From Pacificispira spongiicola (lineage in GTDB: Bacteria; Pseudomonadota; Alphaproteobacteria; UBA8366; Aestuariispiraceae), in the NCBI RefSeq assembly GCF_012926505.1, contig NZ_JABBNT010000002.1, positions 496,001 through 560,000 of the forward strand: DNA of 64,000 bases, in the 5' to 3' direction. Under the pieces are notes generated by a model. That model made no database searches. It was not told where the DNA came from and saw nothing but the letters and a program-made list of their open reading frames with translations. The position numbers were made by a program, and so were the translations under genes. Numbering within the stretch: position 1 is the first letter of the stretch; every line of letters starts with the position of its first letter. Shown here piece by piece: positions 16,632 to 24,303 of this stretch.

Positions 16632-17192
16632 TCAAAGGTTCATAAGGTCGTGCTTCTTGACCCGGACTATGTCCTTTTCGCCGTCCAATCCCGGAATATA
16701 GAACTGGAAGCCGATTAAATTTGCGGAGGAGGCCGCTACGCCGGGCGCCGTGTTCGCCGCCGCGCCGCCGGCGCTACCACCGCTGGTCGCCGCATTGATC
16801 TGCGCGGCAGATTTGTTCTGCCGCCGGATCGGCCCGAAAAACGCATAGGCCGGACGCTTAAGCTTGCCGACAATGGCATATCGTCCGCCAGGATGTTTTC
16901 CGAAAAAGGCGGACAGGTCCGAAAAGATATCTTGAGCCGCGCCGGACGGTCCCTTTTTGGCGGCGGCGACCCGGGCATCGAAACCCGGATCGTTCTTGTA
17001 TTTCTTGTAGGGTGACCAGAAGCTCGGCACACCGTCCGCCGTATTGCCGTTGAAATTCGCTTTCCGGCTAACAGTAAATAGAAGCGTGCCCGCGGGCAGG
17101 CGCACCTGTTTCAGGCTGCCGTTCTTGAACGACCGCCGAACATAGCTCGGCAGGTCGCCCTTGTTGGTATTCGCGTTGACTTCGGCGTCCAT
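16632..17192 (-). CDS. Uncharacterised protein between hcp and tssE
   Basis: 186 residues, no family recognised. There is no signal peptide or transmembrane segment. The N-terminal part (VRLPAGTLLFTVSRK, VPSFWSPYKKYKNDPGFDAR) is basic and aromatic. A Gly/Ala/Ser-rich linker (about 135-155) precedes a short C-terminal tail (FQFYIPGLDGEKDIVRVKKH). It is tightly placed, 33 bases after hcp and 17 before tssE, so it is surely part of the T6SS unit. Possible roles are Hcp-carried cargo or an accessory tube/baseplate factor. A toxin with a distant ADP-ribosyltransferase-like fold is a speculative third option. Confidence 0.8.
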   Translation of the reverse strand: MDAEVNANTNKGDLPSYVRRSFKNGSLKQVRLPAGTLLFTVSRKANFNGNTADGVPSFWSPYKKYKNDPGFDARVAAAKKGPSGAAQDIFSDLSAFFGKHPGGRYAIVGKLKRPAYAFFGPIRRQNKSAAQINAATSGGSAGGAAANTAPGVAASSANLIGFQFYIPGLDGEKDIVRVKKHDLMNL

Positions 17193-17225
17193 CCGCGTTC
17201 GCCCACCCTATACTGGGGCGACCGA

Positions 17226-17717
17226 TTAAGCGTCGGCGCCCTTGTTGACCGTAACGTCCCATTCGGAAGCGATGGAGCCCGGCTCCTTGTTCTTCTCGTC
17301 CTGGACCTTCACTTCCCATTTGATCTTGGTGTAGTTGAAGCTGACGGATTCGACCGGGCTATCGCCGCCGCCGCCGGAAATCGCGATGTTGGAAACGATC
17401 GCGTTTTCCATCGTGTAGATCATCTGCGGGGTATGGGCCGCTTCACCGGACGACCGCAGCACCGTGAAGGTGATGGTCCCCAGATTGGCGCCGATGCAGC
17501 ATTTGTAGTTCAGCAACGGCGAGGATTTGTCCGCGTATTTCGTGACCGTGAAATCCGTGTGTTCGACGCGCCCACGGGACCGGCCGACATTCGACACGTC
17601 GGTATGCAGATGGTTGTGCACGGAATGCGAAAAGCTCTGGCAGCTGATCTGCTTTTCATACTTTTCGATCGTGGCTTCACCCTCGATACCCGTGATTTTC
17701 AGAACCAATACGTCCAT
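17226..17717 (-). CDS. hcp: T6SS tube protein Hcp (TssD)
   Basis: 163 residues with the Hcp1-type pattern: VLKITGIEGEATIEKYEKQI at the start, then SRGRVEHTDFTVTKYADKSSP and a C-terminal ESVSFNYTKIKWEV. Hexameric rings stack to form the secreted inner tube. It has a clear AAGGAAAG ribosome site. It lies 68 bases after tssC and 33 before the unknown gene. Confidence 0.97.
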   Translation of the reverse strand: MDVLVLKITGIEGEATIEKYEKQISCQSFSHSVHNHLHTDVSNVGRSRGRVEHTDFTVTKYADKSSPLLNYKCCIGANLGTITFTVLRSSGEAAHTPQMIYTMENAIVSNIAISGGGGDSPVESVSFNYTKIKWEVKVQDEKNKEPGSIASEWDVTVNKGADA

Positions 17718-17785
17718 TGTGGTCTTTCCTTATCCGATCGTTGCCGTTTCTCAAGCGCCCCTCGAAGCGCTGCTGCCGGTTGCAA

Positions 17786-19237
17786 TTACGCAGCCGGCGG
17801 CGGCAGTTCGGCGACCAGCCGCACGGACGCCGTCAGTTCTTCCAACTGGAAATGCGGCTTCAGGAAGACGGTCGCGTTATACGCACCCGGCTTGCCCGGA
17901 ATTTCACGCACATCGACGCGCGCTTCCCGCAGCGGGAAACGGGCCTTGGTGCCCTGCGGCGCATCGTCCGTAAGCAACACATAATTGGCGATCCAGGTGT
18001 TGAGGTATTCCTCAACATTCGCCGCCGTCAGGAAGCTGCCGACCTTATCGCGCATGATCGCCTTCAGGTAATGGGCGAAGCGCGACGCGGCCAGAATGTA
18101 CGGCAACCGCGCGGACAGGGCCGCGTTGGCATTCGCGCTGTCCAGATTGTACTTCTTCGGCTTCTGGGCCGTCTGCGCGCCGAAGAAGGCGGCATAATCC
18201 GTGCCCTTGCAATGGCAGAGCGCGATGAAGCCCAGGTCCGACAGTTCCTTTTCGCGACGGTCGGTAATGGCGATTTCCGTCGGGCATTTCAGCGCGATAT
18301 CGCCCTCGTCCGTCTTGAACGTGTGGGTCGGCAGGCCCTTGACGACACCGCCGCCTTCGACGCCGCGGATCGCCGCCGTCCAGCCATAGAGCGAGAACGC
18401 GTTCGTGATCCGCTGGCCCATCGCCCAGGCGGCGCTGCCCCACAGATATTTGGAATGGTCGCGCCCGTCGACATCCTCGACGAAATCCATGCCTTCAACC
18501 GGAACCGTTTCCGGACCGTAGGGCAGACGCATCAGTGTGTGCGGCAGCGTCAGCACCATGTAGCGGCTGTCCTCGCTGTCGCGGAAGCTGCGCCACTTGA
18601 TCATTTCGGCGCTTTCGAAAATCTTCGCCAGATCGCGCGGCGTCCCCAAGTCGGTGAAGCTGTCCATATCGAACAGGCGCGGCGCGGCAGAGGCGACCAT
18701 CGGCGCATGCGCCGCGGCGGCGACTTCGGCCAGTTTCTCCATCAGGGCGAAGTCCTGCGGATGGCGCGAAAATTCGAAATCCGTCACGAGGCAGCTATAG
18801 GGATGGCCGCCGAAGGTGCCGTATTCTTCTTCGTAGATCATCTTGAACAGCGCGGATTGATCGAATTCCACCGCCTTTTCAAGATCGCCCAGCACGTCCT
18901 TCTTGGAGGCGTTCAGCAGCCGTAGCTTCAACTGGGTGCCCGTCTCCGTATTCATCACGAGATAGTTGAGGCCACGCCAACTGGCTTCCAGTTTCTGGAA
19001 GTCCGGATGGTGCATGATCTCGTTCAGCTGTTCGGAAATCAGCCCGTCGATTTCCGCGATCTTCTGATTGATCGCCGCCACCGTGTCGCTGGAAACATCC
19101 GTTCCCTCGCCGACGACGGAGTCGATGAACTCCCCGATCAAGTCGCGGGCGTAGGCCTGCTGGCCCTCGTCGCGCGCCAATTTGCCCTCGACCATGATCT
19201 GCTCGAGAACGTTGAGCTCTTGGGTTTCGTCCGCCAT
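17786..19237 (-). CDS. tssC: T6SS contractile sheath large subunit TssC
   Basis: 483 residues. Family motifs include the acidic helical N-terminus, FQKLEASWRGLNYLVMNTET, FGGHPYSCLVTDFEFS, and the C-terminal RFAHYLKAIMRDKVGSF and NTWIANYVL. With TssB it builds the contractile sheath around the Hcp tube. It starts after GGGGAAACAGG, 108 bases downstream of tssB. Confidence 0.97.
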   Translation of the reverse strand: MADETQELNVLEQIMVEGKLARDEGQQAYARDLIGEFIDSVVGEGTDVSSDTVAAINQKIAEIDGLISEQLNEIMHHPDFQKLEASWRGLNYLVMNTETGTQLKLRLLNASKKDVLGDLEKAVEFDQSALFKMIYEEEYGTFGGHPYSCLVTDFEFSRHPQDFALMEKLAEVAAAAHAPMVASAAPRLFDMDSFTDLGTPRDLAKIFESAEMIKWRSFRDSEDSRYMVLTLPHTLMRLPYGPETVPVEGMDFVEDVDGRDHSKYLWGSAAWAMGQRITNAFSLYGWTAAIRGVEGGGVVKGLPTHTFKTDEGDIALKCPTEIAITDRREKELSDLGFIALCHCKGTDYAAFFGAQTAQKPKKYNLDSANANAALSARLPYILAASRFAHYLKAIMRDKVGSFLTAANVEEYLNTWIANYVLLTDDAPQGTKARFPLREARVDVREIPGKPGAYNATVFLKPHFQLEELTASVRLVAELPPPAA

Positions 19238-19345
19238 CCTGTTTCCCCTTCGCCGGGTTCCCCATTACGGGGTTGGACCTAATCGTCCAAACCGTCCAAC
19301 TACCGTCACTGTTCAAGATCGGCGCGCAGTCCGCGCAGCCGAGTG

Positions 19346-19870
19346 TTATTCTTCGTCGCCCTTCGAGGCTTCGAGCAGTTTCTTCACTTCCGCCTGCTTG
19401 TCGGCGTCTGAGACCATGTCGCGCAGCAGCGCATCCAGATCGTCATTGCCATCCAATTTGGTCAGCAGGTCCGTCAGTCGCTGACGCGCGGCATAGAGCT
19501 TGCGCAGCGGCTCGATCTGATTGACGACTTGAACCGGCTCGAAATCTTCCATGGACCGGAAGTTCAGTTCGACATTCATCTTGCCGCCGTCTTCGCTGTC
19601 CTCGCCGGCCATGGTGTTGTCCACCTGGAATGCGAGGCGCGGTTTGATGCTGGCCAGAATATCGTTGAAATTGTCGCGATCGATCTCGACGAACTTCCGC
19701 TCCTTCATCTTCGGCAGCGGTTGTTCCGGTTTCCCGGACAGATCCGCGATCATCCCCATGACGAAGGGCAGTTCCTTCATCTGGATCGCGTTGCCGATCT
19801 CGACATCATAGGTGATCTGTACGCGAGGCGGGCGCACCCGACCGATCTTGTGCTGGATACTATCGGACAT
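19346..19870 (-). CDS. tssB: T6SS contractile sheath small subunit TssB
   Basis: 174 residues from the ATG at 19870, which is preceded by AAGGGGGGC; a TTG one codon earlier is unlikely. The start has the family pattern PRVQITYDVEIGNAIQMKELP, and DLSGKPEQPLPKMKERKFVEI follows. It is the first gene of the main T6SS unit. The 471-base gap upstream carries its promoter and that of the divergent peptide/hydroxylase operon. Confidence 0.97.
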   Translation of the reverse strand: MSDSIQHKIGRVRPPRVQITYDVEIGNAIQMKELPFVMGMIADLSGKPEQPLPKMKERKFVEIDRDNFNDILASIKPRLAFQVDNTMAGEDSEDGGKMNVELNFRSMEDFEPVQVVNQIEPLRKLYAARQRLTDLLTKLDGNDDLDALLRDMVSDADKQAEVKKLLEASKGDEE

Positions 19871-20074
19871 CAAAGCCCCCCTTCACCGGCCTCCTACCGG
19901 ACGTGCCCTGCGATCCGCCCCGCCCTCCGGTGCGGACCACCGATATCCGGCGGCCAATTCTATCGACATATGCCCTCCGCCCGAACACGTCCTTCCATGC
20001 CGACGTCGAATCGGTAGAGAGGATTCGCGACCCGTGCGATTCGCTAAACAAGGTAAATGATTATCGGTAACTAT

Positions 20075-20088
20075 TGCAAGCGCTTACA
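20075..20088. promoter_or_regulatory. LacI/GalR-like operator candidate
   Basis: TGCAAGCGCTTACA has a perfect 8-bp palindromic core AAGCGCTT and outer TG...CA. This resembles operators of LacI/GalR-type regulators. It lies about 200 bases upstream of tssB and 250 upstream of the divergent operon. No LacI-family gene is in the window. Confidence 0.3.
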
Positions 20089-20180
20089 CACGGGTTAGGA
20101 AATTCGTCATAATTTACTTTGAATCCGCCTCCATCACCTATGACGATTTGGCGAATAGCAGCGCGCGACCTATTTTTCCT

Positions 20181-20210
20181 TTGAAATGTTTTCAACCTAT
20201 TGAATAGTAT
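20181..20210 (+). promoter_or_regulatory. Promoter with overlapping inverted repeat for the small-protein/hydroxylase operon
   Basis: TTGAAA (20181-20186) and TAGTAT (20205-20210) are 18 bases apart, in an AT-rich stretch 130 bases before the first small gene. The -35 element is one arm of a perfect inverted repeat TTGAAA-TGT-TTTCAA (20181-20195), which would put a regulator directly on the promoter. Confidence 0.45.
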
Positions 20211-20341
20211 AGTTTTTATCCGCTCTTGGCCGATCATGCCTTTTCCGCCTACACTTGAAAGGCAAGCGCATCGGCACTTGAGAACAAAAGACAACCGGGG
20301 CGAGACGAAAGCCCGAAACAGGGACGAGAGGCAGCGCCACC

Positions 20342-20635
20342 ATGAGCGATGACGTAATCGAACTGATCGGAAACGAGAGCCCGACAGGCAGTATCCGTCT
20401 GCGCCTAGACCTCGAACTGCCGCATGAACAGGCGTTACAGATCCTTCAAACCGTGCATGACGTGAAAGAACGTCAGGAAAAGGAAGCTGAAGCCGCGCGC
20501 CGCCGCGAAGAGGCCGAACGCCGGAAAGCGGAAGCCGAAGCCAAGAAGGCCGCCAAGGCCGAAGCGGAAAAGGCGAAAAAGGCCGCCGCGGCCAAGGCGC
20601 CGGCGGAGAAACCGGCTGCCGAACAGTCCAAGTAA
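20342..20635 (+). CDS. Small charged coiled-coil protein (paralogous head with next gene)
   Basis: 97 residues. Residues about 17-40 form an alternating strand then helix (IRLRLDLELPHEQALQILQT). From residue 44 onward the protein is a long Ala/Glu/Lys helix, probably a coiled coil, ending in a Pro/Ala tail. There is no signal peptide. The head matches the head of the following 56-residue protein in pattern and in several positions (E-L/M-P, A-x-x-I-L). It is the first gene of a three-gene operon divergent from tssB. Function unknown; the coiled tail suggests oligomerisation or a scaffold. Confidence 0.75.
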   Translation: MSDDVIELIGNESPTGSIRLRLDLELPHEQALQILQTVHDVKERQEKEAEAARRREEAERRKAEAEAKKAAKAEAEKAKKAAAAKAPAEKPAAEQSK

Positions 20636-20695
20636 CACCAGCACCGGACAATTTGGGCGGGATATCCGCCCCGCAAAACCGACAGGATCATAGCC

Positions 20696-20866
20696 ATGGC
20701 CACGAAAATTCTTGAGTTCAACGGCAGCGAAACCCTGCCCGCCTCCATGATGGTGAATATCCAGATGGAAATGCCCTACGATCTGGCGATCAAGATTCTG
20801 GACCTCATCCAGAAAAACATGCCGGAAGAAGCGCCCGCTCCGGCGTCAGAGGGAAGCGAGAGCTAA
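20696..20866 (+). CDS. 56-residue protein with the same strand-helix motif
   Basis: The ATG at 20696 to the TAA at 20866 encodes 56 residues. Residues about 19-40 (MVNIQMEMPYDLAIKILDLI) repeat the alternating hydrophobic strand, conserved Pro and amphipathic helix of the preceding protein. The tail is short and acidic (EEAPAPASEGSES). It is 60 bases after the first small gene and 9 bases before the hydroxylase gene. Existence is supported by the shared motif, in-operon spacing and AGGATC upstream. Function unknown. Confidence 0.7.
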   Translation: MATKILEFNGSETLPASMMVNIQMEMPYDLAIKILDLIQKNMPEEAPAPASEGSES

Positions 20867-20875
20867 CCCGTCATC

Positions 20876-21568
20876 ATGGAAATCGGTGTCCCCTACAAAC
20901 GGCTCGGCCCGGTCGATATCGGACCGAGCCTGGATTTACTGGCGCACCTCACCGACGTGGACTGGGAAAGTAACCGCCTACGTCAGGAATTGCTGGCGGC
21001 GTCCCCGCACCGGGGCACGACGCGCTCGATCATACTCAAATACAATTGGCTTCCCTATCAGCGGCCTTGGGGCATTCGCACCATGCGCGAATTGGTCGAA
21101 GCCTGGTGCAAGCAGGAAAATGTCGACCCAGTAAATCTGCTGCCGGAAATCGAGCTGGAAACGGATCAGGGCCATGTGAACGTCTTCCCGCAATGGAAAA
21201 AGTTCGAACCCGTGATCGGACCGCTGGTGGATAAGGCAGTATCCTATATCGGGGCGCAACGGGGCGTGACGACCCGCATCGCCATTGTCGAAATGGTGCC
21301 GAACGGCAAGATCGCCCCGCATATCGATAGCCAGGAGCATGCCGGCAGGGCGCACCGCATTCATATCCCGCTGATCGTCCCACCCGGCGTCGAATACAAA
21401 GTCGACGGTAAGAAATTCAAGATGCCGCCCGGTTTTGCCTATGACTTCAACAACAAGCGACAGCACAGCGTGCGCAACAAAAGCCCGCGCCCGCGCATAA
21501 CGATCCTTCTGGATTACCTGCCCGATCCCGGCCCGCCGAAGCAGACCGCCATCCCTCATTTTTCCTGA
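20876..21568 (+). CDS. Aspartyl/asparaginyl beta-hydroxylase-fold 2-oxoglutarate oxygenase
   Basis: 230 residues. The C-terminal half has the double-stranded beta-helix features of the AspH-type hydroxylase family: APHIDSQ (His149, Asp151), HRIHIPLIVPPGVEY (His160/His163) and QHSVRNKSPRPRITILLDY (His197 with Arg205/Arg207 as the likely 2-oxoglutarate ligand). Such enzymes use Fe(II) and 2-oxoglutarate, usually to hydroxylate Asp/Asn side chains. It lies 9 bases after the 56-residue gene, so a link between the enzyme and these small proteins is likely but untested. Confidence 0.85.
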   Translation: MEIGVPYKRLGPVDIGPSLDLLAHLTDVDWESNRLRQELLAASPHRGTTRSIILKYNWLPYQRPWGIRTMRELVEAWCKQENVDPVNLLPEIELETDQGHVNVFPQWKKFEPVIGPLVDKAVSYIGAQRGVTTRIAIVEMVPNGKIAPHIDSQEHAGRAHRIHIPLIVPPGVEYKVDGKKFKMPPGFAYDFNNKRQHSVRNKSPRPRITILLDYLPDPGPPKQTAIPHFS

Positions 21569-21616
21569 ATTGGACGACCTGGAGCAAGACCGCCCTGCCC
21601 GCACCACCGAGAACCG

Positions 21617-22057
21617 CTAGCGTTGATACTTGATAAACGGTGTTTTCGTAGCGATGCGATCGTACAATAGTCGGGCCGTCGAGTTGAAGTCCTGCGTCAT
21701 CCAGTAAACGGTCGACGTGCCGTTGGCGTCGGCGGCTTTGTAGACCGCTTCGATCAACGCACGCCCAATTCCCGTACCGCGCGCGTCGGGATGGACGTAG
21801 AGGTCCTGCAAGTAACAGACATCCTCCACCCGCCAATTGTGTTCGTGATAGATTGCGTGAACCAAGCCCAGAACCTTCCCGTCAGCTTCTGCGACAAGGC
21901 AGAACCGGCTACGGTGCTGGGGATCGATCAGACGGCCGAACGTCGTCGAATAGACCACCTCCGGCACTGTCGACTCATAGAATTCAAGATATGCCGACCA
22001 AAGGTCTCTCCAAACAGGTTCGTCTTCCGGACGTAGAGGGCGGACGGTAATCGACAT
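21617..22057 (-). CDS. GNAT-family N-acetyltransferase
   Basis: 146 residues. It has a GNAT core: ITVRPLRPEDEPVWRDLW at the start, CYLQDLYVHPDARGTGIGRAL as the acetyl-CoA-binding loop (RGTGIG) and the final STARLLYDRIA. It would transfer an acetyl group from acetyl-CoA to an unknown amine. It is convergent with the hydroxylase gene and downstream of another GNAT gene on the same strand. Confidence 0.9.
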   Translation of the reverse strand: MSITVRPLRPEDEPVWRDLWSAYLEFYESTVPEVVYSTTFGRLIDPQHRSRFCLVAEADGKVLGLVHAIYHEHNWRVEDVCYLQDLYVHPDARGTGIGRALIEAVYKAADANGTSTVYWMTQDFNSTARLLYDRIATKTPFIKYQR

Positions 22058-22112
22058 AAGAAAAGAACCCCTGCTATTTGAGTAACGGTACCGACGGCAA
22101 TGAGGGGCCGCT

Positions 22113-22832
22113 TTACCGAAGGGCCTCGGCGGTCAGATCGGAAAGCCGTACCTTCTGCCGTCCGTCGGCATCGAAATTGTCGGGGGCGAGCCATTTCTGA
22201 AAGGCCGCTTTCACCGCGGGCCATTCGTGGTCGAGGATCGCGAACCATGCGGTGTCGCGGTTGTGCCCTTTCACGACCGACATTTGCCGGAACGTCCCCT
22301 CATACGTGAACCCCAGGCGACGGGCGGCTGCTTTCGACGCTTCGTTCAGGTTGTTGCATTTCCATTCGTACCGGCGGTAGCCCAACTCATCGAAAACGCG
22401 CGCCATCATCAGATACATCGCCTCGGTCGAGGCCGGACTGCCCTGCATCAAAGGCGAGAAATGGATATGGCCGACTTCGATCACGCCGTTGGCCGCATCG
22501 ATGCGCAGGTAGCTCGCAACCCCGACCGCCCTGCCGGTCGCAAGGTCGATGATCGCGTAGAACAACGGGTCCTCGCCCAGACAGGTCTTCGCCATCCAGT
22601 CCTTGTAATCCGAGAGAGTCTTGAACGGACCGTAGGGTAGATAGGTCCAGTACCGCGCGTCCGGTGCCGTTTCATTCGCGGCGAACAGATCGGCGGCATG
22701 CGCATCGACCGACAGCGGTTCCACCCGACAGAAGCGTCCGGTCATCGCCGCGCGGGGCGGATGGGGACGTTTGACGAAATCGGGAACGGGCGGGCCAATC
22801 AACTGGCCCAGATCATTGCGGGTTTCGGACAC
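22113..22832 (-). CDS. RimJ/RimL-like GNAT acetyltransferase
   Basis: 239 residues from the GTG at 22832, chosen because CGGAGAG lies 7 bases upstream; an ATG at 22925 would add an unlikely basic leader. The body (FCRVEPLSVDAHAADLFAAN, IEVGHIHFSPLMQGSPASTE, YRRYEWKCNNLNEASKAAA, LGFTYEGTFRQ) is typical of the family that acetylates protein N-termini or small amines. It lies 105 bases downstream of the carboxypeptidase gene. Confidence 0.88.
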   Translation of the reverse strand: MSETRNDLGQLIGPPVPDFVKRPHPPRAAMTGRFCRVEPLSVDAHAADLFAANETAPDARYWTYLPYGPFKTLSDYKDWMAKTCLGEDPLFYAIIDLATGRAVGVASYLRIDAANGVIEVGHIHFSPLMQGSPASTEAMYLMMARVFDELGYRRYEWKCNNLNEASKAAARRLGFTYEGTFRQMSVVKGHNRDTAWFAILDHEWPAVKAAFQKWLAPDNFDADGRQKVRLSDLTAEALR

Positions 22833-22937
22833 GAAAACTCTCCGGGAAACAATGGAACATGTCCGGAGAATGCCGTGCGAATGGCCCCACTGTAAGGGCC
22901 AAAATCGTTTTTGTGGTAGGTCCACTTCGGAAGTGGG

Positions 22938-24101
22938 TCAGCCCTTCGGGGCGAAGACGATGCAATCCATGCGCTGCGCCTTCAAGCTACGGCAGGCATT
23001 GAACGCGGCCTGCTTGTCGAAACCCGCGATGCGGGACCGATGCAGCTTACCGGATCGGTCGACCACGACGACCGCACCCTCGCCCAGAGAGCCGAGATTC
23101 CCGACCGCCTGCTGCGCCACGGTGCGGGCGGATTCGGCGCGGCTGAACGCGCCCACTTGAATCGTCCAGCGGCTTTCCTGAATTTCCGTCAGGTCCATAT
23201 CGGCCGCCGCATCGCCCTGCGGCTCAAGCGTGTCGGAGACAACCTGCACCTTGGGATCGACTGTGTTCATCGCCACCAGATCGGTCGGGCGCGTATCGCC
23301 TTCCAAGACCTTCTCGAAACCTTTGTCGAGCAGCGACTTCATATGCGCATCACGGGACTTCCCGGTCTGACCGCCGAAGACCACGCCGATCAGGCGATGG
23401 CCGTGCCGTTCGACGGAGGCCACGAGGTTGAAGCCGCTGGCACGAATATAGCCGGTCTTGATCCCGTCGGTCCCTTCGTAGGACGACAACAGCGTATTGT
23501 GGTTTTTGTAGGTCCGCGACCCGTATTTGAAATGGGTGGTCGAGAAATAGGAATAGAATTCCGGGAAATCCGCGCGGATGCGCAGCCCCAGGGTCGCCAT
23601 GTCGCGCGCCGTCGACAATTGACGCCGGTTCGGCAAACCGCTGGCATTCTTGAAGGTCGTGCGCGTCATGCCGATCTGGCGTGCGCGCTCCGTCATCTTG
23701 ATCGCAAAGTCGATTTCCGTACCGCCCATGGCCTCCGCCAGAACAACCGCCGCATCGTTGGCGGATTTCGTCACAAGCGCCAGAACGGCATCCTTGACCG
23801 CAATCGTCTGACCGCGCCGCAGCCCAAGTTTGGACGGGGCCATGCCTTCCGCCCGACGAGAAACCTTCAGCCGCTGGTCAAGAGTCAGCTTGCCGTCGCG
23901 CAACGCCTCAAAGGTCATGTACAACGTCATGATCTTCGTCAGCGAGGCCGGATAATTTCGGGTGTCTTCATTCGACGCGTGCAGAACGCGGCCCGTATCG
24001 GCATCGATCACATAGGACGCATATTTCGCCTGCGCGCCACCGGAAGGCAGAACAGCGAATAGCGCAAGTAATACGAAGAGAAGAGCGAAAGTTTTCTGCA
24101 C
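22938..24101 (-). CDS. D-alanyl-D-alanine carboxypeptidase (S11) with C-terminal SPOR domain
   Basis: 387 residues from a GTG at 24101 with AAGGTGA just upstream. It has a signal peptide ending at about AQA25. The penicillin-binding motifs are S53-LT-K56, S113-A-N115 and K215-T-G217. A SPOR domain covers about 305-384 (WTIQVGAFSRAESARTVAQQ). It trims the terminal D-Ala from peptidoglycan stems in the periplasm, and the SPOR tail would direct it to denuded glycans at the septum. Confidence 0.94.
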   Translation of the reverse strand: MQKTFALLFVLLALFAVLPSGGAQAKYASYVIDADTGRVLHASNEDTRNYPASLTKIMTLYMTFEALRDGKLTLDQRLKVSRRAEGMAPSKLGLRRGQTIAVKDAVLALVTKSANDAAVVLAEAMGGTEIDFAIKMTERARQIGMTRTTFKNASGLPNRRQLSTARDMATLGLRIRADFPEFYSYFSTTHFKYGSRTYKNHNTLLSSYEGTDGIKTGYIRASGFNLVASVERHGHRLIGVVFGGQTGKSRDAHMKSLLDKGFEKVLEGDTRPTDLVAMNTVDPKVQVVSDTLEPQGDAAADMDLTEIQESRWTIQVGAFSRAESARTVAQQAVGNLGSLGEGAVVVVDRSGKLHRSRIAGFDKQAAFNACRSLKAQRMDCIVFAPKG

Positions 24102-24182
24102 GACGTCACCTTATTCTTTCGGAATTCTTCCGCGGCCCAACAGGTGACTTAAAACGTTCCCCCATTTGAACCTGAATCTTTA

Positions 24183-24195
24183 TTACTTTAAGTAA
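24183..24195. promoter_or_regulatory. Inverted repeat in the divergent gap between the carboxypeptidase and lipoprotein genes
   Basis: TTACTT-T-AAGTAA is a perfect 6-bp inverted repeat in an AT-rich divergent intergenic region (24102-24303). It could be an operator for either gene. No known regulator signature is assigned. Confidence 0.3.
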
Positions 24196-24303
24196 CACGC
24201 TGTGTCCATTGGAAATTTCATCCTAATTCAATTTAGACATTGCGACGAATCATCTTCCGTCCCATATCCTGCAGGCCCGCGTTGGGAAAAAAGGAAGAAA
24301 ATC

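Larger units (their letters stand above)
19871..20341. other. Divergent intergenic region between tssB and the small-protein/hydroxylase operon
   Basis: 471 bases. The part next to tssB is GC-rich. The middle (about 20040-20240) is AT-rich and carries a LacI-like palindrome (20075-20088) and a promoter/inverted-repeat pair facing right (20181-20210). I found no convincing sigma70 or sigma54 promoter facing tssB. Confidence 0.6.

Noticed and set aside
19871-20341. Sigma54 promoter upstream of tssB
   Set aside because: I looked for GG-N10-GC elements because many T6SS use sigma54; only weak matches with wrong flanks were found.
20061-20651. 196-codon minus-strand frame over the small-protein gene
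   Set aside because: It runs through the AT-rich promoter region and is the Arg/Phe/Leu-rich mirror of the Ala/Glu/Lys coiled coil.
22922-22936. Hairpin CCACTT-CGG-AAGTGG after the carboxypeptidase gene as a terminator
   Set aside because: The stem is short and no T run follows on the minus strand, so it is not a convincing Rho-independent terminator.
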